This document shows positions 43,562-52,225 of a DNA stretch of 64,000 nt, in pieces (the first letter of the stretch is position 1; each line of letters opens with the position of its first letter). Source of the DNA: Gemmatimonadales bacterium UBA2982 (lineage in GTDB: Bacteria; Gemmatimonadota; Gemmatimonadetes; Longimicrobiales; Gaopeijiaceae); contig DEAM01000019.1 in NCBI GenBank assembly GCA_002347035.1, forward strand, positions 108,753 to 172,752. The letters run 5' to 3'. The position numbers and the translations under genes were made by a program. Under the pieces are notes generated by a model. That model ran no database searches. It saw only the letters and a program-made list of their open reading frames with translations, and was not told where the DNA came from.

Positions 43562-45516
43562 CTTTGCTTCGCTTGTAGATGAAGATGGATTGTATCTCCG
43601 GGGAGTACTCGCTCACCCGGTAATGGGTAGGTGGTCCAGATCTCCCCAGAACCTCCAGGAAATACACGCAGCCCTAGACCATGTAAACGTCGGATGGCCA
43701 CCCTGGAGGCCAGTCCAGAAACATCGGGGAGGCTCACACCCAGGGCCCCATTCTGATCTGGCAGTAGAGTGAGAACCGGAGGCTCCAAGGTGCGCGCTGC
43801 AAAACGAGTTTCCTGTAGTTGAGGAGGGGTCGGATTTGGCTGAGCTGCCTTTACCAGCGCTCCCCGATCGAGTGGCGTTGCTCGGGCTGCGAGGGCTGCC
43901 TCCATAGTGGCTCGGGTAACCGGAGCAGCGACCGCGCCCCCATAGTAGGCACCTTGAGGCCGATCGAGACCAACGACTATAACCAACTGTGGATTCTCAG
44001 CAGGAAAAATACTGACAAAGGATGAGTAGTAAGCACCTTCCTCGTATCCGTTGCCGCTATTGCTACGGGCCGTGCCACTCTTGCCAGCAACACGGAATGA
44101 AGCCAATTGAGCCAAGGTACCTGTTCCATCCTCGACCACATCTACCAAACCCTGCCTCACCACACCCGCAACACCCTGACTAACAACTTGCCGGACCTTC
44201 TGCGAGCCAAAACTCCTAACCGTCGCACCTTCTGAGTTACGGGTTTCGCTAATCAACCGCGGTTGCATAAGGATTCCGCCATTGGCTAGAGCACCATATG
44301 CCATCGCCATCTGTAGTGACGTCACTGAGATCTCATAGCCAATCGCTAGAGAAGCACTAGACTGGGGAGTCCATCCATCCGGACGGCGTAACGTCCCCGG
44401 AACCTCTCCTGGCAATTCGATCCCAGTGCGTGCTCCAAAGCCAAAGTCGCGCAGGTTCTCGTATTGGACACCGGGTGTCATCGACTGGGCTGCCTTAGCA
44501 ATACCCACGTTGGATGATTCACGAAGGGCATCGGCCACAGTCATCATGCCCTGTGTATGAATGTCGTGAAGAGTGCGACCCTCTATCTCCCATGTTCCAT
44601 TGCCCACATCAATTGAGTCCTGCATTGATGCGAGACCTTCCTGAAGCAAACCAGCAACCGTAAAAGGCTTGAGAGTAGAGCCAGGTTCATGTGGTGTGTT
44701 GACGGCAGACAGAGAGTTCGTGTGGCCATCCTTAACTGAGACCAGTGCGAGCACCTCACCACTTTGGGGCTCGACCACAATGACATCACCACCTCGAGCC
44801 TCCCTTTCTTCTATAGCCTCTGCTAATGCCTGTTGAACGATCTCCTGAAGATCCATATCAAGCGTTAGCACTACCTGCCCACCAGCCTTTGGTGGGTCCA
44901 TCATGACACGCTCCCCAGGTATCGCTTGTCCTATATTGTCTCGAGCGATCACCTCTCGACCCGGTGTACCTCTGAGCAGTTCATCAAATGCCTGCTCAAT
45001 TCCACCCAATCCTTCACCCTCTAGCACGGTGCCCAACACACCTCGTGCAAGATCTCCATGTGGGTGGAAACGCTGCAGAACCCGGTCCAAATACACGCCA
45101 CGCACTCCACGGAAGAGCACTCTGGTATCCGGTGCGTAGAGGTCAGGAGCTACTGTCCATTTACGCTCCAGTGATGTAAGTCTTGAAGCCGTAGCTCCCG
45201 AGACTCCAAGGTGCTCCTGCAACAGCTCCCTTGTTGCCTCCATATCCTCGATCTCACGCGGAGCAATACTGACTCTGACGCGCTCCCTGGATACCGCCAG
45301 CGGAGTACCGTCCCGATCGAGTATAGAGCCACGAGTGGCCGCTACAATTTGGTCCGCTCGGTGCTGAGACTCCGCCATCGACCTCCAGTCGGAGGCTTGC
45401 GCAAGCTGGACCTGTCCTGCACGCATGCAAATTATGCCTAGGGCGATAAGCCATACTACCAGAAGCATACGCCGGCGCCAGGCGGGCGGGCGATCCACCA
45501 AGCCACGACGCCTCAC
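43558..45516 (-). CDS. ftsI: Septal peptidoglycan transpeptidase FtsI (PBP3-like) with PASTA domain
   Basis: FtsI cross-links septal wall. The 652-residue class B penicillin-binding protein has a cytoplasmic Arg-rich start, one membrane helix (about 17-33) and a dimerisation domain. The transpeptidase motifs are SxxK (Ser280-Thr-Leu-Lys283), SxN (Ser334-Ser-Asn336) and KSG (479-481). A PASTA-like domain closes the protein (about 590-648), a layout like SpoVD/PBP2x. It overlaps ftsL and murE by 4 bp each. Confidence 0.95.
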   Translation of the reverse strand: MRRRGLVDRPPAWRRRMLLVVWLIALGIICMRAGQVQLAQASDWRSMAESQHRADQIVAATRGSILDRDGTPLAVSRERVRVSIAPREIEDMEATRELLQEHLGVSGATASRLTSLERKWTVAPDLYAPDTRVLFRGVRGVYLDRVLQRFHPHGDLARGVLGTVLEGEGLGGIEQAFDELLRGTPGREVIARDNIGQAIPGERVMMDPPKAGGQVVLTLDMDLQEIVQQALAEAIEEREARGGDVIVVEPQSGEVLALVSVKDGHTNSLSAVNTPHEPGSTLKPFTVAGLLQEGLASMQDSIDVGNGTWEIEGRTLHDIHTQGMMTVADALRESSNVGIAKAAQSMTPGVQYENLRDFGFGARTGIELPGEVPGTLRRPDGWTPQSSASLAIGYEISVTSLQMAMAYGALANGGILMQPRLISETRNSEGATVRSFGSQKVRQVVSQGVAGVVRQGLVDVVEDGTGTLAQLASFRVAGKSGTARSNSGNGYEEGAYYSSFVSIFPAENPQLVIVVGLDRPQGAYYGGAVAAPVTRATMEAALAARATPLDRGALVKAAQPNPTPPQLQETRFAARTLEPPVLTLLPDQNGALGVSLPDVSGLASRVAIRRLHGLGLRVFPGGSGEIWTTYPLPGERVLPGDTIHLHLQAKQR

Positions 45517-45797
45517 GAGGGCTGCTCTATAGCAAGAATAACCTGCTCACTACCATCCGGAGTGTGCATTTCCAGTGCTGCACGAGCCCGCGGCACGATC
45601 TGGGCTCGGCTCGTGAGTACCTGAATCTCACGGTCCAACTCTATGACCTGAGCGCGAGCAACCGATACCTGGCTGTACAGCTGGTCAAGTTCTGCAAGAG
45701 TCTCGAGTGCCCGGCTCTGGCGCCAAGTCACAAACCCGAGTGATCCGAAAAAGACTGCAAGCGCGACCGTTGCTCGACCAAGAATAGCAGGATCCAT
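45513..45797 (-). CDS. ftsL: FtsL-like cell division protein
   Basis: This 94-residue bitopic protein has one membrane helix (about 8-25). A periplasmic heptad-rich coiled coil (LETLAELDQLYSQVSVARAQVIELDREI) and a short tail follow. Sequence similarity is weak, but size, topology and position between rsmH and ftsI identify it. FtsL forms the FtsQLB complex that activates FtsW-FtsI. Its ATG overlaps the rsmH stop (TAATG). Confidence 0.85.
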   Translation of the reverse strand: MDPAILGRATVALAVFFGSLGFVTWRQSRALETLAELDQLYSQVSVARAQVIELDREIQVLTSRAQIVPRARAALEMHTPDGSEQVILAIEQPS

Positions 45798-46720
45798 TAT
45801 GCGGCCCTCCTCCAGGCCCGGAGTCGGGCGCTTCTAGCACGCGGATTGATGACGACCTCTCTCTCTGAAGGCATGATTGGCCGTTTGGTCAGAACTTTTC
45901 CAAGAGAGCGCCCCCGACACGTGCAGAGAGGCAGTTCCGGCGGGCATAAACAGTCGCTGCTCCAATCGCGGAAGGCATTTTTGACAAGGCGGTCTTCAAG
46001 CGAGTGATACGAGATAACAACCATCACCGCCTTTTCATTCATCACTTCACGAATTGCAGGCAACGCCAACTTCAAAGCCTCCAACTCCTCGTTCACCGCG
46101 ATCCGGACAGCCTGGAAGATCCTCGCCTTATCCCTTGCGGATGGAGACCGACCCAGCGAAACGGACAGTGCAGCCACCAAATCATCACTTGTCTGGAGCG
46201 GACCAGAAGACCGCCGCTTCACAATTTCTCTTGCTAAACGTTTCGCTTTACGCTCCTCTCCGAAGTCTCGGAACGCTTGGGCAAGCTCTTCTTCACCCTT
46301 CTCAGCCAAGAAGTGACTAGCATTCTGCTCCTCGGACCTGTCCATACGCATATCCAGTGCCACACCCTTCCGGAATGCAAAGCCACGGTCGTCTCGGTCT
46401 ATTTGGTGAGAGCTGACACCAAGGTCGAGAAGCGCCCCGTCTAAGCCAGCTTTTAAGACCTGGGCTTCTTGGGGCACATGATCGAACCGTTGATGAAGGA
46501 ATTCGACACGGCTGTCAAATTCAGCCAAGGCTAACTTGGCCTCGGAAATCGCTTCAGCATCCCGGTCAACTGCTAATACACAACACTCAGGACAGCGCTC
46601 AAGGATTTTGCGTGTGTGTCCGCCACCACCAACAGTGCCGTCAAGATAGAGACCCGAGCCAGTTGGATTAAGGAACTCTAGGGCGCACTCTCCTAGTACG
46701 GGCTCGTGGAATCGTTTCAT
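45797..46720 (-). CDS. rsmH: 16S rRNA (cytosine1402-N4)-methyltransferase
   Basis: RsmH methylates C1402 in the ribosomal P site. From ATG 46720 the protein has 307 residues and starts MKRFHEPVLGECALEFL. The SAM-binding motif is LDGTVGGGGHT; DLGVSSHQID and SYHSLEDRLVKNAF follow. The open frame continues upstream through mraZ, but those residues are not RsmH-like. It starts 5 bp after the mraZ stop. Confidence 0.95.
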   Translation of the reverse strand: MKRFHEPVLGECALEFLNPTGSGLYLDGTVGGGGHTRKILERCPECCVLAVDRDAEAISEAKLALAEFDSRVEFLHQRFDHVPQEAQVLKAGLDGALLDLGVSSHQIDRDDRGFAFRKGVALDMRMDRSEEQNASHFLAEKGEEELAQAFRDFGEERKAKRLAREIVKRRSSGPLQTSDDLVAALSVSLGRSPSARDKARIFQAVRIAVNEELEALKLALPAIREVMNEKAVMVVISYHSLEDRLVKNAFRDWSSDCLCPPELPLCTCRGRSLGKVLTKRPIMPSEREVVINPRARSARLRAWRRAA

Positions 46721-46725
46721 GATAT

Positions 46726-47157
46726 CTAGCCAAATATCCGGTGAGCGAGCTCTTCTAGGTCGCCAGTTCTTTCCTGAACTAGATGCTTGTACCTGTCCGG
46801 ACTCCAGAGCTCTACTCGATCGATATTCCCACTCAAAAGAACTGTGCTGGATAGACCGGCTGCGATCTGGAGGACGGCAGGAAGGAGAATCCTTCCTTGA
46901 TTGTCCAGAGACACTTCCACGGCCCGTGAAACAATCATCCGAACCTGGTTCCACGCCTCCTCGTCTCCTCGCCTGAAATCCAGTAACCGATTTTGGATTT
47001 CCACCCACTTCGATGTAGGAAAGAGAGTGAGGTAGTCTGGCTCCCACTGTAGAAGAACGAAGCGGTCTCCGTCGGCTGCACGCCGAAATGCCGCCGGCAA
47101 GCTGACGCGACCCTTCTCGTCCATCTGATGCTCGTACTGCCCAACAAAACCGCTCAC
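46726..47157 (-). CDS. mraZ: Transcriptional regulator MraZ
   Basis: MraZ is a ring-shaped DNA-binding protein that controls the division and cell-wall cluster. The 143-residue protein has two AbrB-like halves, each with the family motif: DEKGRVSLPAAFR near residue 13 and DNQGRILLPAVL near residue 84. GTG 47157 follows AGGTG. The 10-bp TGGG repeats just upstream are its likely operator. Confidence 0.96.
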   Translation of the reverse strand: MSGFVGQYEHQMDEKGRVSLPAAFRRAADGDRFVLLQWEPDYLTLFPTSKWVEIQNRLLDFRRGDEEAWNQVRMIVSRAVEVSLDNQGRILLPAVLQIAAGLSSTVLLSGNIDRVELWSPDRYKHLVQERTGDLEELAHRIFG

Positions 47158-47170
47158 AGGTCACCTGTTG

Positions 47171-47220
47171 TGGCATCTAGTGGGATGGAATGGGGAATAA
47201 TGGGAGAAGATAGGGCATGA
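47171..47220. promoter_or_regulatory. Candidate MraZ operator: five repeats with 10-bp period
   Basis: On the plus strand, units beginning TGGC (47171), TGGG (47181), TGGG (47191), TGGG (47201) and TAGGG (47211) follow each other every 10 bp, one helical turn. E. coli MraZ binds TGGGN repeats separated by 5-bp spacers, the same 10-bp step. Here the TGGG motif lies on the strand opposite to mraZ. The array covers the predicted -10 and start region, as expected for autorepression. Confidence 0.65.
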
Positions 47221-47236
47221 GTATCCAGAAGGTCAA
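47207..47236 (-). promoter_or_regulatory. Predicted sigma-70-type promoter of the mraZ cluster
   Basis: Read on the minus strand, TTGACC (47231-47236) and TATCTT (47207-47212) are separated by 18 bp, a good -35/-10 pair. Transcription would begin near 47200, about 45 bases before the mraZ start, inside the repeat array. The AT-rich stretch 47241-47260 lies just upstream and could act as an UP-like element. Beyond it, 47261-47419 holds nothing I recognise. Confidence 0.5.
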
Positions 47237-47427
47237 GGGGAGATTTTTTTAAATAATTGACCCTCTGGTAACTAGCATGAGTAGTCAGAATCACCTTTGA
47301 CTAAGCGATAAAGTTCGTATAGATCAAAAATCCAATTCTTACGAAATCCGAATGAAAACCGAAGGTCGGAAAATCACCAAGTGGGGACAGATGGGTGACT
47401 CTTCCACTCAGCCGAGGGTAAAAAGAG

Positions 47428-47462
47428 AGGCGCCGCGGAAGCTCAAAGCCCCCGCGGCGCCT
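47428..47462 (-). terminator. Rho-independent terminator of the TPR protein gene
   Basis: An 11-bp perfect GC-rich stem (47428-47438 with 47452-47462) and a 13-base loop are followed on the minus strand by CTCTTTTT. It lies 30 bp after the TPR gene stop and before the mraZ promoter, so the cell-wall cluster is transcribed separately from the TPR gene. Confidence 0.85.
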
Positions 47463-47492
47463 TAAAAAGACGTCTGTCTCTCGAGTTGGCGT

Positions 47493-49238
47493 CTAGCGCC
47501 CTCTTTGAATGATCGCCTCTTGGATCTCTATATAGGTACCAATATTCGTGGTGAGCTGAGACAGATCAACGTTGACTGAGCTGGGGTACTCGCCAGTATC
47601 GTTCAGAAGTGCTAAGGCCTGCTGGAACCTTGGCAGAGTAGCCGTAGCAGTCTCCAAGGTCTGAGCCTCCTGTGCCGCTGTCGCAGCCCTATGAATGCTG
47701 AAACCGTGCCAGAAATTCAGCTGGTGGACAACCTCAGGAGGGACGTTTGGAAGTTGCTTAGCTGCTGTCATGCCACTGATAGAGTATGCAAAGTCATCCT
47801 GTTGATAACCGTTCTGGTACGCCTCATTGAAGATCATCGTAGCTGCCTGGCGCGCCTGGTCTGGATTTCCAGCTGCGACCTCGGAGAGAACACCCACTGC
47901 ATCTTCGAGACGGCTAGCTTGAATTAGCCAGTTCCCCTGCCTTAAGGCAGCAGTGGGGTGCTCAGGATTAATCTCCCGGAGCCGACCTAACGCCGCGATC
48001 GCGTCATCCAATCGCTCTCCACGCTGCAATGCGTCGGCATACAAACTCCAGATCCGCTCCTCTTCCGGTTGCACTTCAAGGATCCGCTCGCTTAGCGATA
48101 TTGCCTCAGTAAATTCTTCGAGCTGGATATGCGCGGCTACAATATTTCTCAGACGGTCTGGTTGTGTTTCAGCACCTCTGGCCTCAAACACCTTCGTATA
48201 AGCGTCAATGGCTTCACGATAGTATTCAGCAGCCTCAGGTGCTATTCCTTCGGCTTGTGGCGAAACCATCTCGTATTCCTGCTGAGCATTTAGGGCCGCT
48301 GTGAAAGCGAAACCCGCGTACTGATCTAGGAGATCCGTGCTCTCGGCATCGACGTCGAGACCCACCTGAATGAACTGCATGCCACCTACCGGATCACCCG
48401 CCTGAGCGATCTCATAAGCGATCCTCATTCGGATCTGCACGTTGCCAGGGTTGATCTCCAGGTAACGAGAATAGTAGTCCCGTCCTAAAGCGTCGTCACC
48501 GGCAACTGTCGCAATATACCCGGCCAGTTGAAGTGCGTCCTCATGGAATGGGTCGACCTCAAGCACACGGTCAAATTCCTCAAGCGCTTCGTCACCCCTT
48601 TCGAGCTCATAGAGAACCCGACCCCTCATAAAGCGAGTCGCCATGGCATCTGGATTGATAGCCAATGATTCGTCACAGTTACGAAGAGCGTTGTCCCACT
48701 GCTGACTCGCAGCATAGTCATTGCAGATCGCAGCTGACCGAACTTGCGTGTTGTATCGATCGAACTGATTAAAGATCTCCTGCGCTGCCGCTTCGTCCTC
48801 ATCACCGCGAGTAACTGTAAACTCGCTCAGTACGAACTCTTCGCTGGTATCGATAGTCCGTATCGATGCATTCACTGTCCAGGTGCGCTCCGCTTCTTCC
48901 TGCTCCGTGTACGTAGCACAAATTGCAACGGGCACACCTAGCTGGGCAGCTAGTTGAATCGAGAACAGACAGTTCAGGTCATCAATGTCCATATTGAAGG
49001 CCTCAGCCTGATCTTCGATCTCATCTTCTTCCAGGGCCATGTGTGTGGGAAGCGTATTGATCAGCTCCCGGAGCTTCTCCGAAGTATCCTTCCCAAAGTC
49101 ATCATCCGCGTCATCACGTGGTTCGAAATACGGAATCAGAACCTGGAACCGCCCGCCTTCCTGTGCCTGAGCAAAACCGGGAAGTATGAGCAGCGTAGCC
49201 GCTAAGGCAGCGAGCGTTAACTTCAGCCGACCAACCAT
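47493..49238 (-). CDS. Secreted TPR-repeat protein, function unknown
   Basis: The 581-residue protein has a signal peptide ending FAQAQ (about residue 26). A roughly 130-residue domain with two Cys, resembling TolB-N-like penicillin-binding/outer-membrane accessory folds, follows. About eight tetratricopeptide repeats then run from about 165 to 480 (for example DEALEEFDRVLEVDPFHEDAL). AGGAGA lies seven to eight bases before ATG 49238. TPR solenoids bind protein partners; the partner is unknown. It has its own terminator, and its upstream region is the 282-bp gap shared with the divergent GDPD gene. Confidence 0.75.
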   Translation of the reverse strand: MVGRLKLTLAALAATLLILPGFAQAQEGGRFQVLIPYFEPRDDADDDFGKDTSEKLRELINTLPTHMALEEDEIEDQAEAFNMDIDDLNCLFSIQLAAQLGVPVAICATYTEQEEAERTWTVNASIRTIDTSEEFVLSEFTVTRGDEDEAAAQEIFNQFDRYNTQVRSAAICNDYAASQQWDNALRNCDESLAINPDAMATRFMRGRVLYELERGDEALEEFDRVLEVDPFHEDALQLAGYIATVAGDDALGRDYYSRYLEINPGNVQIRMRIAYEIAQAGDPVGGMQFIQVGLDVDAESTDLLDQYAGFAFTAALNAQQEYEMVSPQAEGIAPEAAEYYREAIDAYTKVFEARGAETQPDRLRNIVAAHIQLEEFTEAISLSERILEVQPEEERIWSLYADALQRGERLDDAIAALGRLREINPEHPTAALRQGNWLIQASRLEDAVGVLSEVAAGNPDQARQAATMIFNEAYQNGYQQDDFAYSISGMTAAKQLPNVPPEVVHQLNFWHGFSIHRAATAAQEAQTLETATATLPRFQQALALLNDTGEYPSSVNVDLSQLTTNIGTYIEIQEAIIQRGR

Positions 49239-49394
49239 GCATTGTCTCCTAGGGTGTTTCCCAACCTCGATTCACTCTCGTGAATCCCGTCCGGACCGGC
49301 TACCGAGCACATATTCGATTAAACCGGTGAAACGCTGGAGATCTGGCATGCTGCCCTCAGTCCCCCGGCGCATAAGAAGAGATAACGTATTGAT

Positions 49395-49410
49395 ACCAGA
49401 CAGTTCTGGT
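49395..49410. other. Inverted repeat in the TPR/GDPD divergent intergenic region
   Basis: ACCAGA and TCTGGT with a 4-base spacer lie in the 282-bp space between the divergent TPR and GDPD genes, followed by TTACAAT (about 49430), which could be a -10 for the plus-strand gene. A six-base half-site is compatible with a dimeric repressor but also with chance. Nothing else in the interval is recognisable. Confidence 0.25.
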
Positions 49411-49520
49411 CAACGTTGTGTTACAATGCTTACCTCATATTCATATAGAAAGCCCATGGATAACTCTAAAGAAGCTGCCGCGTACGGAGGAACTTCCGTG
49501 CTTGCAAAACCATCAAAATA

Positions 49521-50276
49521 GTGGGCCACTCTAGCGTCCAGCATGAGATCGAAATCATAGCCCACAGAGGCTTTAGTAGCTCAGCACCGGAAAACACTGT
49601 CTCAGCAATCGAGGCTGCAATTAATGCAGGAGCCGATGCCGTTGAATTTGACATCCAGTTTAGTGCAGATGGATGTGCAGTCCTTTTTCATGACGATACC
49701 CTAGACCGGACCACTGATGACTCCGGACCGATTCACAAACGGACTCTTGGAGAACTGGCGATACTGGATGCTGGAAGTTGGTTTAGTTCCCGGTTTAAGG
49801 GAGAACCAATCCCAACTCTCGCATTAGCACTTGCTCGCATAGACCTGAGAATGACAGGTGTGTACATAGAAGTAAAAGGATCGGCAAAACATGATGACCT
49901 AGACCGTGTCGCCCAGACTGTCTTGGAAACCGGCAATGAGGATCAGATCGTTTTCATTGCCATAGACTGGTCTGTTCTCGACCGCCTGCGGATGCTGCAT
50001 TCCGAACTCAACATTGGTTATATCGTCGAGCAATCATCACGAGCGGAAGAAGCGATTATGCGAGCATCTCAGGACCCCCGTGCGCTCATAAATTTCGATG
50101 CGGGCATCTTGTTGGATAACCAAAAAATTTCTGACCACACGATACGCGAGGGCATCGACATGGCTACGTGGACAGTAGATAACCCCAAGGATGCCGCCCG
50201 TCTCCTCGATCTCGGCGTGCATCGCATCACGACCAATCAGGTTGCCACGCTCTTGAAGTGGAAGGCGAGCCTATAG
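49521..50276 (+). CDS. Glycerophosphodiester phosphodiesterase family protein
   Basis: Members hydrolyse glycerophosphodiesters to glycerol 3-phosphate and an alcohol. The 251-residue TIM-barrel protein has the catalytic and metal residues of the GDPD family: His15 (AHRG), Glu42 and Asp44 (VEFDIQ), and His57 (LFHDDTLDRTT). The YIEVKG strand and the terminal TWTVDN segment are also present. There is no signal peptide, so it should be cytosolic. It starts at GTG 49521 without a clear ribosome-binding site; it stands alone and converges on the sensor kinase. Confidence 0.88.
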   Translation: MGHSSVQHEIEIIAHRGFSSSAPENTVSAIEAAINAGADAVEFDIQFSADGCAVLFHDDTLDRTTDDSGPIHKRTLGELAILDAGSWFSSRFKGEPIPTLALALARIDLRMTGVYIEVKGSAKHDDLDRVAQTVLETGNEDQIVFIAIDWSVLDRLRMLHSELNIGYIVEQSSRAEEAIMRASQDPRALINFDAGILLDNQKISDHTIREGIDMATWTVDNPKDAARLLDLGVHRITTNQVATLLKWKASL

Positions 50277-50373
50277 GCACCTTAGAACTCTTCAAGTAAG
50301 CAGGGAAATCGTCTCTTTTGCGTTCTTTATCCACAAAAGCTGACAATGCTAACAGTCCGCTAAAGGTACCATG

Positions 50374-52125
50374 TCAGTCTCCAGGAAGCCGAATTTTGAA
50401 TATGGCTCCTTCACCGAACCGAGAAGTTACGGACACCTCTCCACCATGACCTTCGGCCACACCTTTTACAATAGCGAGCCCTAGACCAGCACCTCCTCCT
50501 CTAGTTGACTGGGAAAATCTGTCGAAGAGATGCTCGAGGACAGCTGGCTCGACCCCCGGTCCGTCATCCGTCACAGTCAGGTCAATGAAGCCGTCACCCT
50601 CCACAGCTGCAATGGCAACACTTCCGCCCCGTGGCGTGTGCCTTAGAGCATTGTCAAGCAAATTAGAAAGAGCCTGAAGAATACGATCTCGATCGATTCG
50701 AGACGTTAGCTCAGCGGCGCCTTTTTCAACGGTCAGTTGGACACCTGCGCGCTCAGCCTGATCACTAAAGAAAGTTCGAGCTTCCTCGAGTACCGGAAAA
50801 ACTTCCTCCATCGACGGGCGCATTACAAAAGCGTCCGCCTCGATACGCGATACATCAAGTAAATCTTCTATCAGGCCATGCATCCGCCTACCCGAACGAC
50901 CGATGATCTCAGCCTGACGCATGCGCTCATTTTCATCGAGCGGGAGGTCTACGAGCAAATCGGATGCGGCAAGCACAACTCCCAGTGGGTTCCTCAAGTC
51001 GTGGGAGACAATTGAGACTACATCTTCACGCTGTCGGATGGCTCGCTTCATCGCCTCCTCTTTCTCATGGATCTCAGTCATATCCGTAAACGTCAATACG
51101 GCACCACGGAGATCCGTCCCATCTATCAACGGCCTGAGTGACCACCGAGCTGGGAACGACTGTCCTCTCCTACGCCACAGAATTGCACCACCTGGTGAAT
51201 CCAAAGGAGATCCTGCTGCCAAGGCTTCAAGGACTGGTGAGGCCTCGCGAGTATAGAGTGAGCCGTCATCCAGAGAGTGATGGACTATGTCACGGATATC
51301 CCTGCCCTTGATCTGCCTTTCCGTGTAAGCAAGAAGCTCGGTGCCGGCACGATTTAGGGAAGTACACTTTCCATATAAGTCGATCCCAAGCACGCCGTCT
51401 CCTGTTGCTTCAAGCACAGCGTCGATCTCCCGACGTGCATCAACAGCGTCTTTCCGACGGGTCTCTGCTTGTTCGCTAAGGTCCCTGAATCGCCATCCCA
51501 CACGACCAACGACTACCGTGGCACCCATCGCTAGAATTGCGAAAGCAAATGTCAGCCGTGTCTGCCACGCTCTCACCTCTGCCATCTGACGACGACCGTC
51601 GCGGACCTCTCTCTGAATAGCCTCGTCTAGCTGCCGGGCCCTACGCTCCAGGTCAACGTATCCTCTTTGGCTGACCGCCAAAGCCTCCCCGATAGAGTCC
51701 CGGCTTAGAACATCTTGGTTTGCTAAGTCCCAAGCGGTAGTCTCGTCACGGAGTTCGGCAAGTCGCTCCCGGACTTCGAGATCCAGATCTGCGGCAAGAT
51801 CGTAAAGCCGACTGAAAAGGGTGTCCTCATCCGCAATCGCACCGACATACTGCCTCCGAAAGGATGGATCTCCACTCAAGAGAAAACCCTCCAGTCGTGC
51901 TATCTGACGCGCCTTCAGGAGTGAGATCTGAGGGCCAAGCCGCCCGGCCTCCTCCAAAACAGTAGAGTTTCGGATCTCAAGCTCTGTGGCCTGCCGGCCC
52001 TGATACGCATGCATCGCAACCAGACCGACTAAGGATGCCACGACGAACCAGAGTGCCCACAGACCTCGCGACGGCACTCTGATCGCGCGTGGAACGCGCC
52101 CTTGGCTACTGTGCTCTTCGTTCAT
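50374..52125 (-). CDS. Membrane sensor histidine kinase with PAS domain, no adjacent regulator
   Basis: The 583-residue protein has a membrane helix (about 21-41), a helical periplasmic domain resembling CHASE3 (about 45-188), and a second helix (about 190-207). A PAS domain (about 232-350) is followed by the phospho-acceptor helix with His375 in SHDLRNPL. The ATPase domain has NLLDNALRH, DDGPGV and GLGLAIVKG boxes. All kinase motifs look intact. No response regulator gene lies in the window, so the partner must be elsewhere. GAGGTGGG precedes the ATG. The 97 bp to the convergent GDPD gene hold no clear terminator. Confidence 0.9.
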   Translation of the reverse strand: MNEEHSSQGRVPRAIRVPSRGLWALWFVVASLVGLVAMHAYQGRQATELEIRNSTVLEEAGRLGPQISLLKARQIARLEGFLLSGDPSFRRQYVGAIADEDTLFSRLYDLAADLDLEVRERLAELRDETTAWDLANQDVLSRDSIGEALAVSQRGYVDLERRARQLDEAIQREVRDGRRQMAEVRAWQTRLTFAFAILAMGATVVVGRVGWRFRDLSEQAETRRKDAVDARREIDAVLEATGDGVLGIDLYGKCTSLNRAGTELLAYTERQIKGRDIRDIVHHSLDDGSLYTREASPVLEALAAGSPLDSPGGAILWRRRGQSFPARWSLRPLIDGTDLRGAVLTFTDMTEIHEKEEAMKRAIRQREDVVSIVSHDLRNPLGVVLAASDLLVDLPLDENERMRQAEIIGRSGRRMHGLIEDLLDVSRIEADAFVMRPSMEEVFPVLEEARTFFSDQAERAGVQLTVEKGAAELTSRIDRDRILQALSNLLDNALRHTPRGGSVAIAAVEGDGFIDLTVTDDGPGVEPAVLEHLFDRFSQSTRGGGAGLGLAIVKGVAEGHGGEVSVTSRFGEGAIFKIRLPGD

Positions 52126-52174
52126 CCCACCTCGATGCTACCAGTTAAATGATCGAGAGGGTCCAGGTATACAG

Positions 52175-52207
52175 AGGCCCCGGCCGCGTCAAACGCGGCC
52201 GGGGCCT
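52175..52207. terminator. Strong hairpin downstream of the cytochrome c gene
   Basis: A 14-bp perfect stem (52175-52188 with 52194-52207) with a 5-base loop lies 19 bp after the cytochrome gene stop. The stem is almost all G and C, but no run of T follows on either strand. It may still stop or protect the cytochrome transcript and separate it from the sensor kinase gene downstream. Confidence 0.55.
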
Positions 52208-52225
52208 ACCTTGCTCTAAGAGTTC

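Noticed and set aside
46721..47176. Upstream extension of the rsmH frame across mraZ (would make a 459-residue protein)
   Set aside because: RsmH proteins start at MKRFHEPVL; the extension is antisense-free but off-frame mraZ sequence with no RsmH features.
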